This document shows positions 1 through 6,926 of a DNA stretch of 9,565 nt, in pieces. Both the position numbers and the translations under genes were made by a program. The notes beneath the pieces were generated by a model. It made no database searches. It was not told where the DNA came from and saw nothing but the letters and a program-made list of their open reading frames with translations. Position 1 is the first letter of the stretch. Each line of letters starts with the position of its first letter. The DNA lies in the NCBI GenBank assembly GCA_945905915.1, contig CAMDQL010000066.1, forward strand, positions 1 to 9,565, read 5' to 3'. The stretch comes from Flavobacterium psychrophilum. Lineage in GTDB: Bacteria; Bacteroidota; Bacteroidia; Flavobacteriales; Flavobacteriaceae.

Positions 1-1775
1 AATGTAGACCCTGATGCTACCGTAAGTGCTGTTTTAACAGTAGGTGTACTTGCTGTATTGGAAACTGAAACCTCCCCTGCGCCATCGATAAACAATTTAC
101 CATAAGCGGTAGTTGCACCAAAAGAATAACTAGCCGCAACTGCTGGTGCGAAATGCACCTCAGAATTATTGTCTAATGATGTACCAAAAGTTGGCGAAGC
201 CAATACGTGTTGCCAAACCACAGAACCATTTGCAGCTGCATCGATTGTTCCTGTTATCGGGAACGTATCGGCAACGGTCAAGGTAACTGGGGAAACGTTT
301 CCTACAATTACTTTAGAATTTGAACCTAATGTCCAAGGGGCATTAGTAGTTGCATTACCATTAGCGATAACAAAATTAGTATAAGGATCAGTCACGGCGG
401 TTGGATTTGCACCCGTTCCGTTTGAATTTGCACCCCAACTTGTATTTGATGATACCAAACCTGAACCATCATAATAATAAACGGCTTGTACGCTACCTGA
501 AAGAGCAATAGAAGGTAAAGTATTAGCTCCTGATGAAATTATTGCAATAGTACCACTTTTGGCACCACCTGTCAAACCTGACTTTAATCGAACATAAATG
601 GTTGTAGAAGCAACTGTGGCTCCTGACAAATTGATAGTAGCAGCTCCAGCAGGACTACTAAAAGCAGCATCTGTTGACAACTCAAAATCGGTTGATGCAG
701 TACTTACCACTAAGTTATTCGTTAAATTAGAACCTGAAACCAAAAACGATTGCGAAGGAGATGGTCCCGCTCCTGTATAATTGAATCCGGTCAAGGTTTC
801 TATTGACGAAGTGATAGTAGGTGTAGAAGAAACCACTGCAGTTGCAGTAATTTCAGTAGCATAATTGAACGCTTTATCCACCGTATATATTTTATAATAA
901 TCAGTAGAACCACCAGACCCAGCATCAGTAAAAGAAGTACCAGTTCCTAAATATACCACCGTTCCGGTTAAGGGAACAGCTCCACTGATTATGGTATTCC
1001 CTACGGCATAAATACCGTTAGCATTCGGATCATTATCAGGTTGCGGAATTGTCGAATAACGAACGACCATATATCCACCGCCATCAACATCTGAGGATGC
1101 TGTCCAACTTATAGTAGTACCGCTTACTGCACCACCGCTAGCTGCAAGAGGTGCGGTACCATCCACTACTGAACCAGCATAAATCACAACATCATCTACG
1201 TCAAAACCTCCAATAGTTTGTGAAGCTGAAAGCTTTGTACGAAAAGCAACAACAGAAGATGTTAAATCTGTTGCTGATGAGGCAACCACTTGGGCAACTT
1301 TATTCCAAGTAGTAGTAGTATTTTTTCCATCACCCGCATAATTATTACCTACTGTTCCTATACCCACGGGTATACTATTCATTGAAGCAGTAGCATTTCT
1401 TGTATAATACTGAACAACATAAGAACCTGATGTAATCGTAGCTGTAGCCGAAGGAGATATAAGCTGCCTACCTACTGTTGTAGTATTAACAGATACAACA
1501 GCATATTTACTACCCGTTCTAGGTCCTGAAATCCCTGAACCCGAATTGCTAATAGCCGCAGTTCCAGAAGTTCCATAAGCCCAAGTAGTATTTACCAAAG
1601 GAGCGACAGCGGTAATCGGAAGAGTCCCGACTGTCTGCCCTTCAAATCCTCCATCCATGACTGGATAGGAGCCGATAACTTGCTGCCCCCAACTTATGTT
1701 GGTGCAGATCAGAATTAAAGACAAGCTGTAAAAAAGATGCGGTACTATATTTTGAGAAAGTAATTTATTTTTCAT
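1..1775 (-). CDS. Large secreted beta-sandwich/adhesin-like protein, N-terminal part (3' end outside window)
   Basis: An open frame runs on the minus strand from ATG at 1775-1773 to the window edge: 591 codons with no stop. Residues 1-30 are a signal peptide (basic MKNK start, hydrophobic core, cleavage near SWG|QQ). Residues 35-200 form a carbohydrate-binding or 'choice-of-anchor'-like beta sandwich, beginning MDGGFEG and closing GGFDVDDVVIYAG. Residues 205-315 look like a fibronectin type III domain (TISWTASSDVDGGGYMV near the start, YYKIYTVD near the end). Residues 320-430 form a further Ig-like domain ending SIALSGSV. Residues 433-591 are Thr/Ser/Asn/Gly-rich strands suggesting a beta-helix. 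Proteins of this build in flavobacteria usually carry a C-terminal T9SS sorting domain and are secreted or surface-attached; that end is not visible here. No Shine-Dalgarno and no convincing TAnnTTTG box lie close upstream. The substrate or ligand cannot be deduced. Confidence 0.85.
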   Translation of the reverse strand, partial: MKNKLLSQNIVPHLFYSLSLILICTNISWGQQVIGSYPVMDGGFEGQTVGTLPITAVAPLVNTTWAYGTSGTAAISNSGSGISGPRTGSKYAVVSVNTTTVGRQLISPSATATITSGSYVVQYYTRNATASMNSIPVGIGTVGNNYAGDGKNTTTTWNKVAQVVASSATDLTSSVVAFRTKLSASQTIGGFDVDDVVIYAGSVVDGTAPLAASGGAVSGTTISWTASSDVDGGGYMVVRYSTIPQPDNDPNANGIYAVGNTIISGAVPLTGTVVYLGTGTSFTDAGSGGSTDYYKIYTVDKAFNYATEITATAVVSSTPTITSSIETLTGFNYTGAGPSPSQSFLVSGSNLTNNLVVSTASTDFELSTDAAFSSPAGAATINLSGATVASTTIYVRLKSGLTGGAKSGTIAIISSGANTLPSIALSGSVQAVYYYDGSGLVSSNTSWGANSNGTGANPTAVTDPYTNFVIANGNATTNAPWTLGSNSKVIVGNVSPVTLTVADTFPITGTIDAAANGSVVWQHVLASPTFGTSLDNNSEVHFAPAVAASYSFGATTAYGKLFIDGAGEVSVSNTASTPTVKTALTVASGST

Positions 1776-2141
1776 AAATATTTGTTTTAGAATTTAATTT
1801 GTAAAACTAGCTGAAAACCTCATATTAGTCTTGGTGAAAAAGTGTCATTCATAACGTTAATTTGTTTCAATTGAAAGTTAAATCATAAAGCTATTATTAA
1901 TACATCGCGTCTAATTTATTAAAACATAAAATCTCAAATTAATTATTAAAAATTACTTAAATACTTGATTACTTTTTATCAATAGCCAATAGAATTGGTA
2001 TGGATTTAAATGAAGCCCTTCTTGACCCTTATTTTTATTTTAAATTAAAATTGGATAAACACCAGACATAAGAAGATTTAAATGGAGTGACATATTTTGA
2101 ATTAGATATAAATCCATTTCATCAGTTAGAAATTTTTATTG
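1776..2141. other. AT-rich gene-poor intergenic stretch
   Basis: This region separates the minus-strand secreted protein from the recombinase remnant. It should hold the leader and promoter of the secreted-protein gene, but I find no exact minus-strand TAnnTTTG. The nearest candidate is a one-mismatch box (TTAATTTG on minus) at about 1935-1942, which would leave a leader of roughly 150 bases. From about 1961 to 2170 the plus strand has codon content that looks protein-like but is broken by stops (separate entry). Otherwise I see only AT-rich sequence. Confidence 0.5.
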
Positions 2142-2170
2142 ATGGCCAAAAAAAGCAAAAATTTAATTAA
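2000..2170 (+). pseudogene. Possible broken reading frame, unidentified
   Basis: From ATG 2000 the frame reads MDLNEALLDPYFYFKLKLDK and three more residues, then TAA (2069-2071). It continues in the same frame for 32 codons (start EDLNGVTYFELDINPF, end DGQKKQKFN) to TAA at 2168-2170. The residue mix resembles coding sequence more than random AT-rich DNA, and the frame is open upstream of the ATG back to 1961. Near its end it overlaps, in another frame, the start of the recombinase remnant at a run of seven A (2148-2154). It could therefore be the decayed upstream part of the same or a neighbouring gene. I do not recognise the family, and chance cannot be excluded. Confidence 0.25.
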
Positions 2171-2435
2171 TGCATATCATTTATTTGCAAAAGAGAAAGG
2201 ACTAACAAATTATATTTTTTTTGATGAAGAAGTTGATTTTTTATCAACAAAAATATCGAACAATGAAAACGCTACGAAATATTTTCTAAAAATCGTCAAA
2301 AACCCCAGTAAATTCTATGACTCTTTGGATTATAACAAAAAAAGAAAGTTCCAATATTTGGTGTTTCCAGAAGGGTTTCATTATTCGATCCAAAATAGAA
2401 AATATCGAACATCAAAAACCAATGCTTTATTCTAG
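2142..2435 (+). pseudogene. C-terminal remnant of a serine site-specific recombinase (likely)
   Basis: The frame encodes about 97 residues from ATG 2142; a TTG at 2139 is the only other nearby start and the frame closes at TAG 2127. The last ~60 residues, with SKFYDSLDYNKKRKFQYLVF, then PEG-hYS, then YRTSKTN-LF, resemble the extreme C-terminal tail of large serine recombinases in Bacteroidota, as I recall that family. The catalytic resolvase domain and DNA-binding recombinase domain are absent, so it cannot act as a recombinase. After TAG at 2433-2435 the same frame is open again to TGA 2553-2555, entering the adjacent tRNA gene and ending VAGTGLEPVTFGL. I recall that tail as typical of recombinases inserted at tRNA-Met genes. 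Changing TAG to GAG would restore a continuous tail. No promoter box or Shine-Dalgarno was seen. The alternative is a small hypothetical protein; the tRNA-entering frame favours an element remnant. Confidence 0.55.
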
Positions 2436-2555
2436 TTAACTAAATGTATTTCAGGTAGTTATGATTCTGAAAAACAAAAAACCCATCCTCAAAAATGGGG
2501 TGGGTCCTCTTTAGTAGCGGGAACAGGACTCGAACCTGTGACCTTCGGGTTATGA
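2436..2555 (+). other. Likely attachment-site remnant: recombinase frame continuing into tRNA-fMet
   Basis: Beyond the TAG at 2433 the recombinase-remnant frame runs 39 more codons. It crosses the tRNA terminator hairpin and then the 3' half of the tRNA-fMet gene as antisense, and stops at TGA 2553-2555, which overlaps the anticodon triplet. Elements that integrate at the 3' end of a tRNA gene restore it with their own copy, so the integrase gene's tail often reads through the tRNA. I infer that this is one junction of an old insertion. The exact core and the partner junction are not identifiable in this window. Confidence 0.45.
2470..2505 (-). terminator. Hairpin terminator after tRNA-fMet
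   Basis: Read on the minus strand, ACCCACCC (2505-2498) pairs with GGATGGGT (2488-2481), with one C·A mismatch and an AT-rich loop. A T-rich tract (TTTTTTGTTTTT) follows at 2480-2469. The hairpin begins ten bases beyond the tRNA 3' end, as expected for the stop of a single tRNA transcript. Confidence 0.6.
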
Positions 2556-2587
2556 GCCCGACGAGCTGCCTACTGCTCTATCCCGCG
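2515..2587 (-). tRNA. Initiator tRNA-fMet (anticodon CAU)
   Basis: The 73-base minus-strand sequence folds into a full cloverleaf. The acceptor stem is CGCGGGA with TCCCGCT, the D stem is GAGC/GCTC, the anticodon stem is TCGGG/CCCGA around CTCATAA (anticodon at 2554-2552), and the T stem is ACAGG/CCTGT around TTCGAGT. It shows the hallmarks of the initiator: an unpaired first base (C1 opposite U72), three consecutive G:C pairs at the base of the anticodon stem, and an A11:U24 pair in the D stem. It is therefore the formylmethionine initiator rather than the elongator. CCA is not encoded (the 3' end is ...GCTA followed by CTAA). It has its own promoter and terminator. A recombinase remnant abuts its 3' side. 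Confidence 0.95.
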
Positions 2588-2598
2588 ATATATGAGTG

Positions 2599-2628
2599 CA
2601 AATATACAACGAATATGTTTAAAAGCAA
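2599..2628 (-). promoter_or_regulatory. Promoter of tRNA-fMet
   Basis: On the minus strand a TATATTTG box (2606-2599) matches the Bacteroidota -7 consensus TAnnTTTG exactly. A TTG at 2628-2626 lies 19 bases upstream, the spacing expected of the -33 element. The box ends 11 bases before the tRNA 5' end. This is the best-formed promoter in the window. Confidence 0.65.
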
Positions 2629-2674
2629 GTAAATTTTAAAAAAATATTTATTTCTTCTATTCGACTGATATACC

Positions 2675-2682
2675 TACCTTTG
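2675..2682 (+). promoter_or_regulatory. -7 box upstream of era
   Basis: TACCTTTG matches the Bacteroidota TAnnTTTG element and lies 19 bases before the era ATG, implying a very short leader. No clear TTG -33 element is seen at the usual spacing. Confidence 0.55.
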
Positions 2683-2701
2683 CAGTATTAAAAATAGTAA
2701 A

Positions 2702-3586
2702 ATGGAACACAAAGCAGGCTATGTCAACATCATTGGCAACCCTAATGTAGGAAAATCAACGCTTATGAATGCGTTTGTTGGCGAGCGCCTTTCTATTATT
2801 ACTTCGAAAGCACAAACAACACGTCACCGAATTCTTGGAATTGTAAATGGCGATGATTTTCAAGTATTATTTTCAGATACACCTGGAATTATAAAACCTG
2901 CTTACGAATTACAAAATTCGATGATGGATTTTGTAAAATCGGCTTTTGAAGATGCTGATATTTTAGTGTACATGGTGGAAATTGGCGAAAAAGAACTAAA
3001 AGACGAAGCCTTTTTTAACAAAATTATTCATTCTAAGATTCCCGTTTTATTGTTATTGAATAAAATTGATAAATCCAACCAAGAACAATTAGAAGAACAA
3101 GTGCAGGCTTGGAAAGAGAAAGTACCCAATGCGGAACTTTTCCCAATTTCGGCATTAGAAAATTTTAATGTGCAAACCGTTTTTGATCGCATTATCGAAT
3201 TACTACCTGTTTCTCCAGCGTTTTATCCTAAAGATGCTTTGACCGATAAACCAGAACGTTTCTTTGTAAACGAAACCATTCGTGAAAAAATCTTGTTGAA
3301 TTACGACAAAGAAATTCCGTATGCAGTAGAAATTGAAACGGAAGAATTTATTGAAGACGACAACATCATTAGAATTCGTGCCGTAATTATGGTAGAACGC
3401 GAAACACAAAAAGGAATCATTATTGGCCATAAAGGTGCTGCTTTAAAACGTGTGGGCATTCAAGCCAGAGAAGATTTAGAAAAATTCTTTGGAAAACAAA
3501 TACACTTGGCAACTTACGTAAAAGTAAATAAAGATTGGAGAAGCAGTGCTTATCAATTAAAACGTTTTGGGTATAACCAAAAATAA
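2702..3586 (+). CDS. era: GTPase Era (30S ribosome assembly)
   Basis: Era is an essential GTPase that binds the 3' end of 16S rRNA and helps mature the 30S subunit, acting in the cytoplasm and at the inner membrane face. The 294-residue length is normal for the family. The GTPase domain has G1 GNPNVGKS (12-19), switch I with TTRHRILG (39-46), G3 DTPG (59-62), G4 NKID (120-123) and G5 SAL (150-152). The C-terminal KH domain (about 205-290) has the GxxG-type RNA-binding loop in IGHKGAALK (241-249). The start at ATG 2702 gives the normal MEHKAGYVNIIG N-terminus, and there is no Shine-Dalgarno, as is usual in this phylum. It is transcribed alone, from a -7 box at 2675 to a strong hairpin at 3626. 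Der lies next downstream but has its own promoter box. Confidence 0.97.
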   Translation: MEHKAGYVNIIGNPNVGKSTLMNAFVGERLSIITSKAQTTRHRILGIVNGDDFQVLFSDTPGIIKPAYELQNSMMDFVKSAFEDADILVYMVEIGEKELKDEAFFNKIIHSKIPVLLLLNKIDKSNQEQLEEQVQAWKEKVPNAELFPISALENFNVQTVFDRIIELLPVSPAFYPKDALTDKPERFFVNETIREKILLNYDKEIPYAVEIETEEFIEDDNIIRIRAVIMVERETQKGIIIGHKGAALKRVGIQAREDLEKFFGKQIHLATYVKVNKDWRSSAYQLKRFGYNQK

Positions 3587-3625
3587 GTAAAAAGTAAAAA
3601 GAGTAAAGAATAAAGATATAAAAGG

Positions 3626-3652
3626 CCTGATGAATTTTCATCAGGTTTTTTT
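3626..3652 (+). terminator. Rho-independent terminator of era
   Basis: A perfect 8-bp stem, CCTGATGA/TCATCAGG, with loop ATTT is followed by seven T. It lies 39 bases after the era stop; the spacer is A-rich with short GTAAA-type repeats. It separates the era transcript from der. Confidence 0.85.
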
Positions 3653-3781
3653 ATTCCAACACCCGATTCATTAAATCTTCCAACTTATGCGTTTGTGGGG
3701 CTTATTTTATATTAGCCCAGATTATCTCACAATTTTTACTTTTTTATATGAGTTCGATGAATTTTATTTGCAGTGAAAATC

Positions 3782-3807
3782 CTTTTTGTTTGAGCTAAAA
3801 CAAAAAG
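3782..3807. repeat. Perfect 10-bp inverted repeat upstream of der
   Basis: CTTTTTGTTT (3782-3791) and AAACAAAAAG (3798-3807) are exact reverse complements around GAGCTA. Neither strand has a T-tract directly after the stem, so it is a poor terminator. It ends 37 bases upstream of the der -7 box. It might be an operator or the relic of an older terminator; no function can be assigned. Confidence 0.4.
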
Positions 3808-3844
3808 ATTGAGACGAATAGCTGAAAAAAGCTCCAAAAAATCG

Positions 3845-3852
3845 TACTTTTG
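3845..3852 (+). promoter_or_regulatory. -7 box upstream of der
   Basis: TACTTTTG fits TAnnTTTG and lies 18 bases before the ATG at 3871. The TTG in the box (3850-3852) is in frame with der but belongs to the promoter and would not be transcribed as a start. No convincing -33 TTG is found. Confidence 0.6.
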
Positions 3853-3870
3853 CACATTCAAAATAAGATT

Positions 3871-5181
3871 ATGAATAATATTGTTGCCATTGTAGGAAGA
3901 CCCAATGTAGGAAAATCCACATTTTTTAATCGTTTAATTCAGCGAAGAGAAGCTATTGTTGACTCGGTAAGCGGTGTTACACGTGATAGAAATTATGGAA
4001 AAAGTGAATGGAACGGAAAAGAATTTTCTGTAATTGATACGGGAGGTTATATAAAAGGTTCTGATGATATTTTTGAAGCTGAAATTCGTCGCCAAGTAGA
4101 ATTAGCAATTGATGAGGCTGATGCAATCATTTTTATAGTCGATGTAGAAGAAGGCATTACGCCAATGGATGATGAAGTAGCAAAATTACTCCGCAAGGTT
4201 AAAAAACCTGTTTTGTTAGTCATTAACAAAGTAGATAACGCCATGCGTGAAAAAGACGCCGTAGAGTTTTACAATTTAGGATTAGGAGAATATTACACCA
4301 TTTCGGGAATGAGTGGCAGCGGAACGGGTGAACTTTTAGACAAATTAGTCGAAGTATTGCCTGAAATGCCCGAAGTTTCTGAAGAAGTTGAGCCTTTACC
4401 TCGTTTTTGTGTTGTAGGAAGACCAAACGCAGGAAAATCATCATTTATTAACGCATTAATTGGCGAAGATAGATTTGTAGTTACCGACATTGCTGGAACA
4501 ACTCGTGACGCAATTGACACGAAATATAACCGTTTTGGATTTGAATTCAACTTGGTGGATACTGCCGGAATTAGACGTAAGGCAAAAGTAAAAGAAGATT
4601 TAGAGTTTTATTCGGTAATGCGTTCGGTGAGAGCTATTGAGCACAGTGACGTCTGTTTATTAGTTATTGATGCGACTCGCGGATTTGAAGGACAAGACCA
4701 AAGTATTTTTTGGTTGGCCGAAAAAAACCGAAAAGGAGTTGTTATCTTAGTAAATAAATGGGATTTGGTTGAAAAAGACACCATGTCGACAAGAGATTAC
4801 GAACGAAAAATACGTGAAGAATTACAGCCATTTACTGATGTGCCCATTCTTTTTATATCGGCATTAACCAAGCAACGTTTACTTAAAGCATTAGAAACTG
4901 CTGTTGAAGTGTTTGAAAACAGAAAACAACGCATTTCGACTTCAAAATTCAATGACTTGATGTTGCCTATTATTGAAGCAACGCCACCACCCGCTTTGAA
5001 AGGAAAATATGTTAAAATTAAATATTGTATGCAGTTGCCAACTCCAACGCCTCAGTTTGTGTTTTTTGCCAACATGCCGCAATATGTAAAAGACCCATAT
5101 AAACGTTTTATAGAAAATAAATTGAGAGAACAATACAATTTTAGTGGTGTTCCAATTGATATTTATTTCAGACAGAAATAG
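3871..5181 (+). CDS. der: Ribosome biogenesis GTPase Der (EngA)
   Basis: Der is an essential tandem GTPase needed for late assembly of the 50S ribosomal subunit. From ATG 3871 the protein is 436 residues, the usual length. Domain 1 has GRPNVGKS (9-16), DTGG (56-59) and NKVD (119-122). Domain 2 has GRPNAGKS (183-190), DTAG (230-233), NKWD (295-298) and SAL (330-332). A KH-like C-terminal domain spans about 350-436. An in-frame TTG at 3850 would add seven residues, but it lies inside the -7 box, and all homologues I know start near [16 protein letters not shown], so ATG 3871 is chosen. The gene is monocistronic, with its own -7 box and a bidirectional hairpin two bases after the stop, and it converges with the DUF6029 gene. 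Confidence 0.97.
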   Translation: MNNIVAIVGRPNVGKSTFFNRLIQRREAIVDSVSGVTRDRNYGKSEWNGKEFSVIDTGGYIKGSDDIFEAEIRRQVELAIDEADAIIFIVDVEEGITPMDDEVAKLLRKVKKPVLLVINKVDNAMREKDAVEFYNLGLGEYYTISGMSGSGTGELLDKLVEVLPEMPEVSEEVEPLPRFCVVGRPNAGKSSFINALIGEDRFVVTDIAGTTRDAIDTKYNRFGFEFNLVDTAGIRRKAKVKEDLEFYSVMRSVRAIEHSDVCLLVIDATRGFEGQDQSIFWLAEKNRKGVVILVNKWDLVEKDTMSTRDYERKIREELQPFTDVPILFISALTKQRLLKALETAVEVFENRKQRISTSKFNDLMLPIIEATPPPALKGKYVKIKYCMQLPTPTPQFVFFANMPQYVKDPYKRFIENKLREQYNFSGVPIDIYFRQK

Positions 5182-5182
5182 T

Positions 5183-5211
5183 AAAAAAGCTCAAACATTT
5201 GAGCTTTTTTT
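5183..5211. terminator. Bidirectional terminator between der and the DUF6029 gene
   Basis: AAAAAAGCTCAAA (5183-5195) and TTTGAGCTTTTTT (5198-5210) are perfect complements around CA, giving a GCTC-centred stem flanked by A and T tracts. On both strands the stem is followed by T residues, so one element can end der (plus) and the DUF6029 gene (minus, stop at 5216). Confidence 0.85.
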
Positions 5212-5215
5212 ACAT

Positions 5216-6913
5216 TTAAAATGCAGTATTAAAAGATAAAGAAATTCCTGTACTTTCAGGAACAAACCTACAGACACCACCAACACAAACCAAACCACCT
5301 CTTTGTCTTCCATAACCAAGCGCAATTCTAGTTGCTCCTTTTCTGTATGCTCCTCCTACTGTTAAATAATGCTTTTTCTTTTCTTCACTATCTTTCGTAT
5401 TGCCATAATTAACTAAATCCAAAGTGTAAAGAGAAAATTTTTCATTGAAATTATATTCCAAAGAACCACCTATCCAATTTTTAAAATCGGCATCAGCCCA
5501 CATGTGTTCTGCGTCAATTCGGATTGATCTTGATTTTGTGAAATTATAAATTAATTCACTGTAAAATATATGCGTGTTTACATCTTGAGAGGCATCTTCT
5601 ACCCATGGCTTGTTGTAATATTGATTCACATAAAGAAAAGATGCACGAGTATTTTCTGAAAACTGCTTTTTTACTTCAAGATTAAGATCTGAAAAATATT
5701 TTTCACCCACACCAAAGAAATTAGTTTCATATTTTGCAGGAACTGCCCGATAGGTTCCAGGCAAATTATACCAACTCGCATAGTTTAGGGCTACTTTCGT
5801 TCCATATTTACCTCCAAATTTTGTGTCTTTTGCAAATTCATATACCACATCAATTTGACCACCAGTTTCTCCAGATTTCATAATTTCATTAGACTTAAAC
5901 TCAACCCCTGCTTGCGCTTGATACACATAGATGTTTGCTAAATTTGAATGGTGTTGTTTGGTCAAAGCGGGAGTAAAATTAATTACTTTATCGAAATAAT
6001 CTAAAGACGATTGATTCAAACCAATAGCTTTAGGAATGCGTTCAGAAGTAAACAACATGTTTTCTGTTCTTCTTAAAGTAACATCTATTCCTAATCCATC
6101 TTTTGCAACACCTAAATTCAATTGAATGGCATTACCATCATTAATAAAATCATTTGAAATAGCGTTTGTAATTCGATTCATTGTAGCATCTTTTGATTTG
6201 TAATTTGCCTCTAATGCGGAATAAAAAATTCCTTGAGTAAAAGAAGTTCTAAAAGAGAATGCATTTGTTGTTGGACTAAAACTTGGATTAGCAATAAGCG
6301 CTTCGTCAATTTTCTCGTAGCGATTGACATTTGAAAAACCAATTTCTAAATCAGATTCTTGAAAAGAAAACCAATCCGATAAATTGGCTTCAATATCAAA
6401 ACCATACAATTGACCCTCAGAAACCTTAAATCCAGTTCTTTGTTGTCCGTAAAAAGCTTTAAACTTAATATCTTTTGTAGGTTTATAAAATATCTTTCCT
6501 CCTCGTAATGCTGTGTTGATTCCTAGCGATCTATCTTCCCATGCACGTAAGATCATGCCTGAGCCATATTGTTCATAAAAATATCCAGCCGTAGCTTCAA
6601 ATTTTTTCGCTTTATATTTCGCAAAGTAGGTTGCCACATTGGTGCCGTCAAAACCAGGATTATAATTTAATAATGCCTGTTTCTCATAACTTTCTACTTG
6701 GATTCCAAAAGTCCACTTTTTTATTTCATAATTTACTTGTAGATAATTATTTGAACGAAAATATTCAGGAGAATTTTCATTATTTTCAAATTTTAAATAC
6801 CGTTGTGCATTGGTTTCAAAGCCACCAAAAAATCTTCCTTTATTTTTTTTCTCTTGACCATTTACAAAAAGAAATGAAAAACTGAATGCAAGTACATAGG
6901 TTAATAATCTCAT
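5216..6913 (-). CDS. DUF6029-type outer-membrane beta-barrel-like protein
   Basis: This is a 565-residue exported protein. Residues 1-19 are a signal peptide with cleavage near VNG|QEKK. The rest has no long hydrophobic helix. It is built of alternating aromatic/polar strands (RSNNYLQVNYEIKKWTFGIQ, GGKIFYKPTKDIKFKAFYGQ) and ends in phenylalanine (FNTAF), which suits an outer-membrane beta barrel. The overall pattern, including YGSGMILRAWEDRSLGINTA and PALTKQHHSNLANIYVYQAQ, matches my memory of the Bacteroidota family DUF6029, which has no established function. The only cysteines are C543 and C548 in CVGGVC, close to the C-terminus. It follows the thioredoxin gene by 13 bp, so the two are very likely co-transcribed, and it ends at the shared terminator with der. 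It might be a porin-like or assembly-related barrel; the substrate is unknown. Confidence 0.8.
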   Translation of the reverse strand: MRLLTYVLAFSFSFLFVNGQEKKNKGRFFGGFETNAQRYLKFENNENSPEYFRSNNYLQVNYEIKKWTFGIQVESYEKQALLNYNPGFDGTNVATYFAKYKAKKFEATAGYFYEQYGSGMILRAWEDRSLGINTALRGGKIFYKPTKDIKFKAFYGQQRTGFKVSEGQLYGFDIEANLSDWFSFQESDLEIGFSNVNRYEKIDEALIANPSFSPTTNAFSFRTSFTQGIFYSALEANYKSKDATMNRITNAISNDFINDGNAIQLNLGVAKDGLGIDVTLRRTENMLFTSERIPKAIGLNQSSLDYFDKVINFTPALTKQHHSNLANIYVYQAQAGVEFKSNEIMKSGETGGQIDVVYEFAKDTKFGGKYGTKVALNYASWYNLPGTYRAVPAKYETNFFGVGEKYFSDLNLEVKKQFSENTRASFLYVNQYYNKPWVEDASQDVNTHIFYSELIYNFTKSRSIRIDAEHMWADADFKNWIGGSLEYNFNEKFSLYTLDLVNYGNTKDSEEKKKHYLTVGGAYRKGATRIALGYGRQRGGLVCVGGVCRFVPESTGISLSFNTAF

Positions 6914-6926
6914 GAGTAAAATTGAT

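Noticed and set aside
169..780. Short plus-strand open frames (169-384 and 598-780)
   Set aside because: They lie antisense to a continuous 591-codon minus-strand frame with signal peptide and recognisable beta domains, and are low-complexity by-products of it.
1306..1326. Short trinucleotide run (AGT)n, considered as a phase-variable repeat
   Set aside because: It has about four to five units in a Thr-rich coding stretch, and a trinucleotide change keeps the frame.
3587..3622. A-rich direct repeats (GTAAAAA-type) after era, considered as a CRISPR or tandem-repeat locus
   Set aside because: The units are only 6-8 bases, imperfect and few, which is ordinary low-complexity intergenic DNA.
3203..3641. 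Minus-strand open frames within and after era
   Set aside because: They overlap conserved Era motifs on the opposite strand and show no domain or start signal.
3850..3870. Upstream TTG start for der
   Set aside because: The TTG is part of the TACTTTTG -7 box, so it is unlikely to be transcribed; ATG 3871 gives the normal N-terminus.
4047..5133. Several minus-strand open frames within der
   Set aside because: They are shadows of the conserved Der sequence with unconvincing composition.
6631..6885. Plus-strand open frame inside the DUF6029 gene
   Set aside because: It is antisense to a full-length protein with signal peptide, and has no family features.
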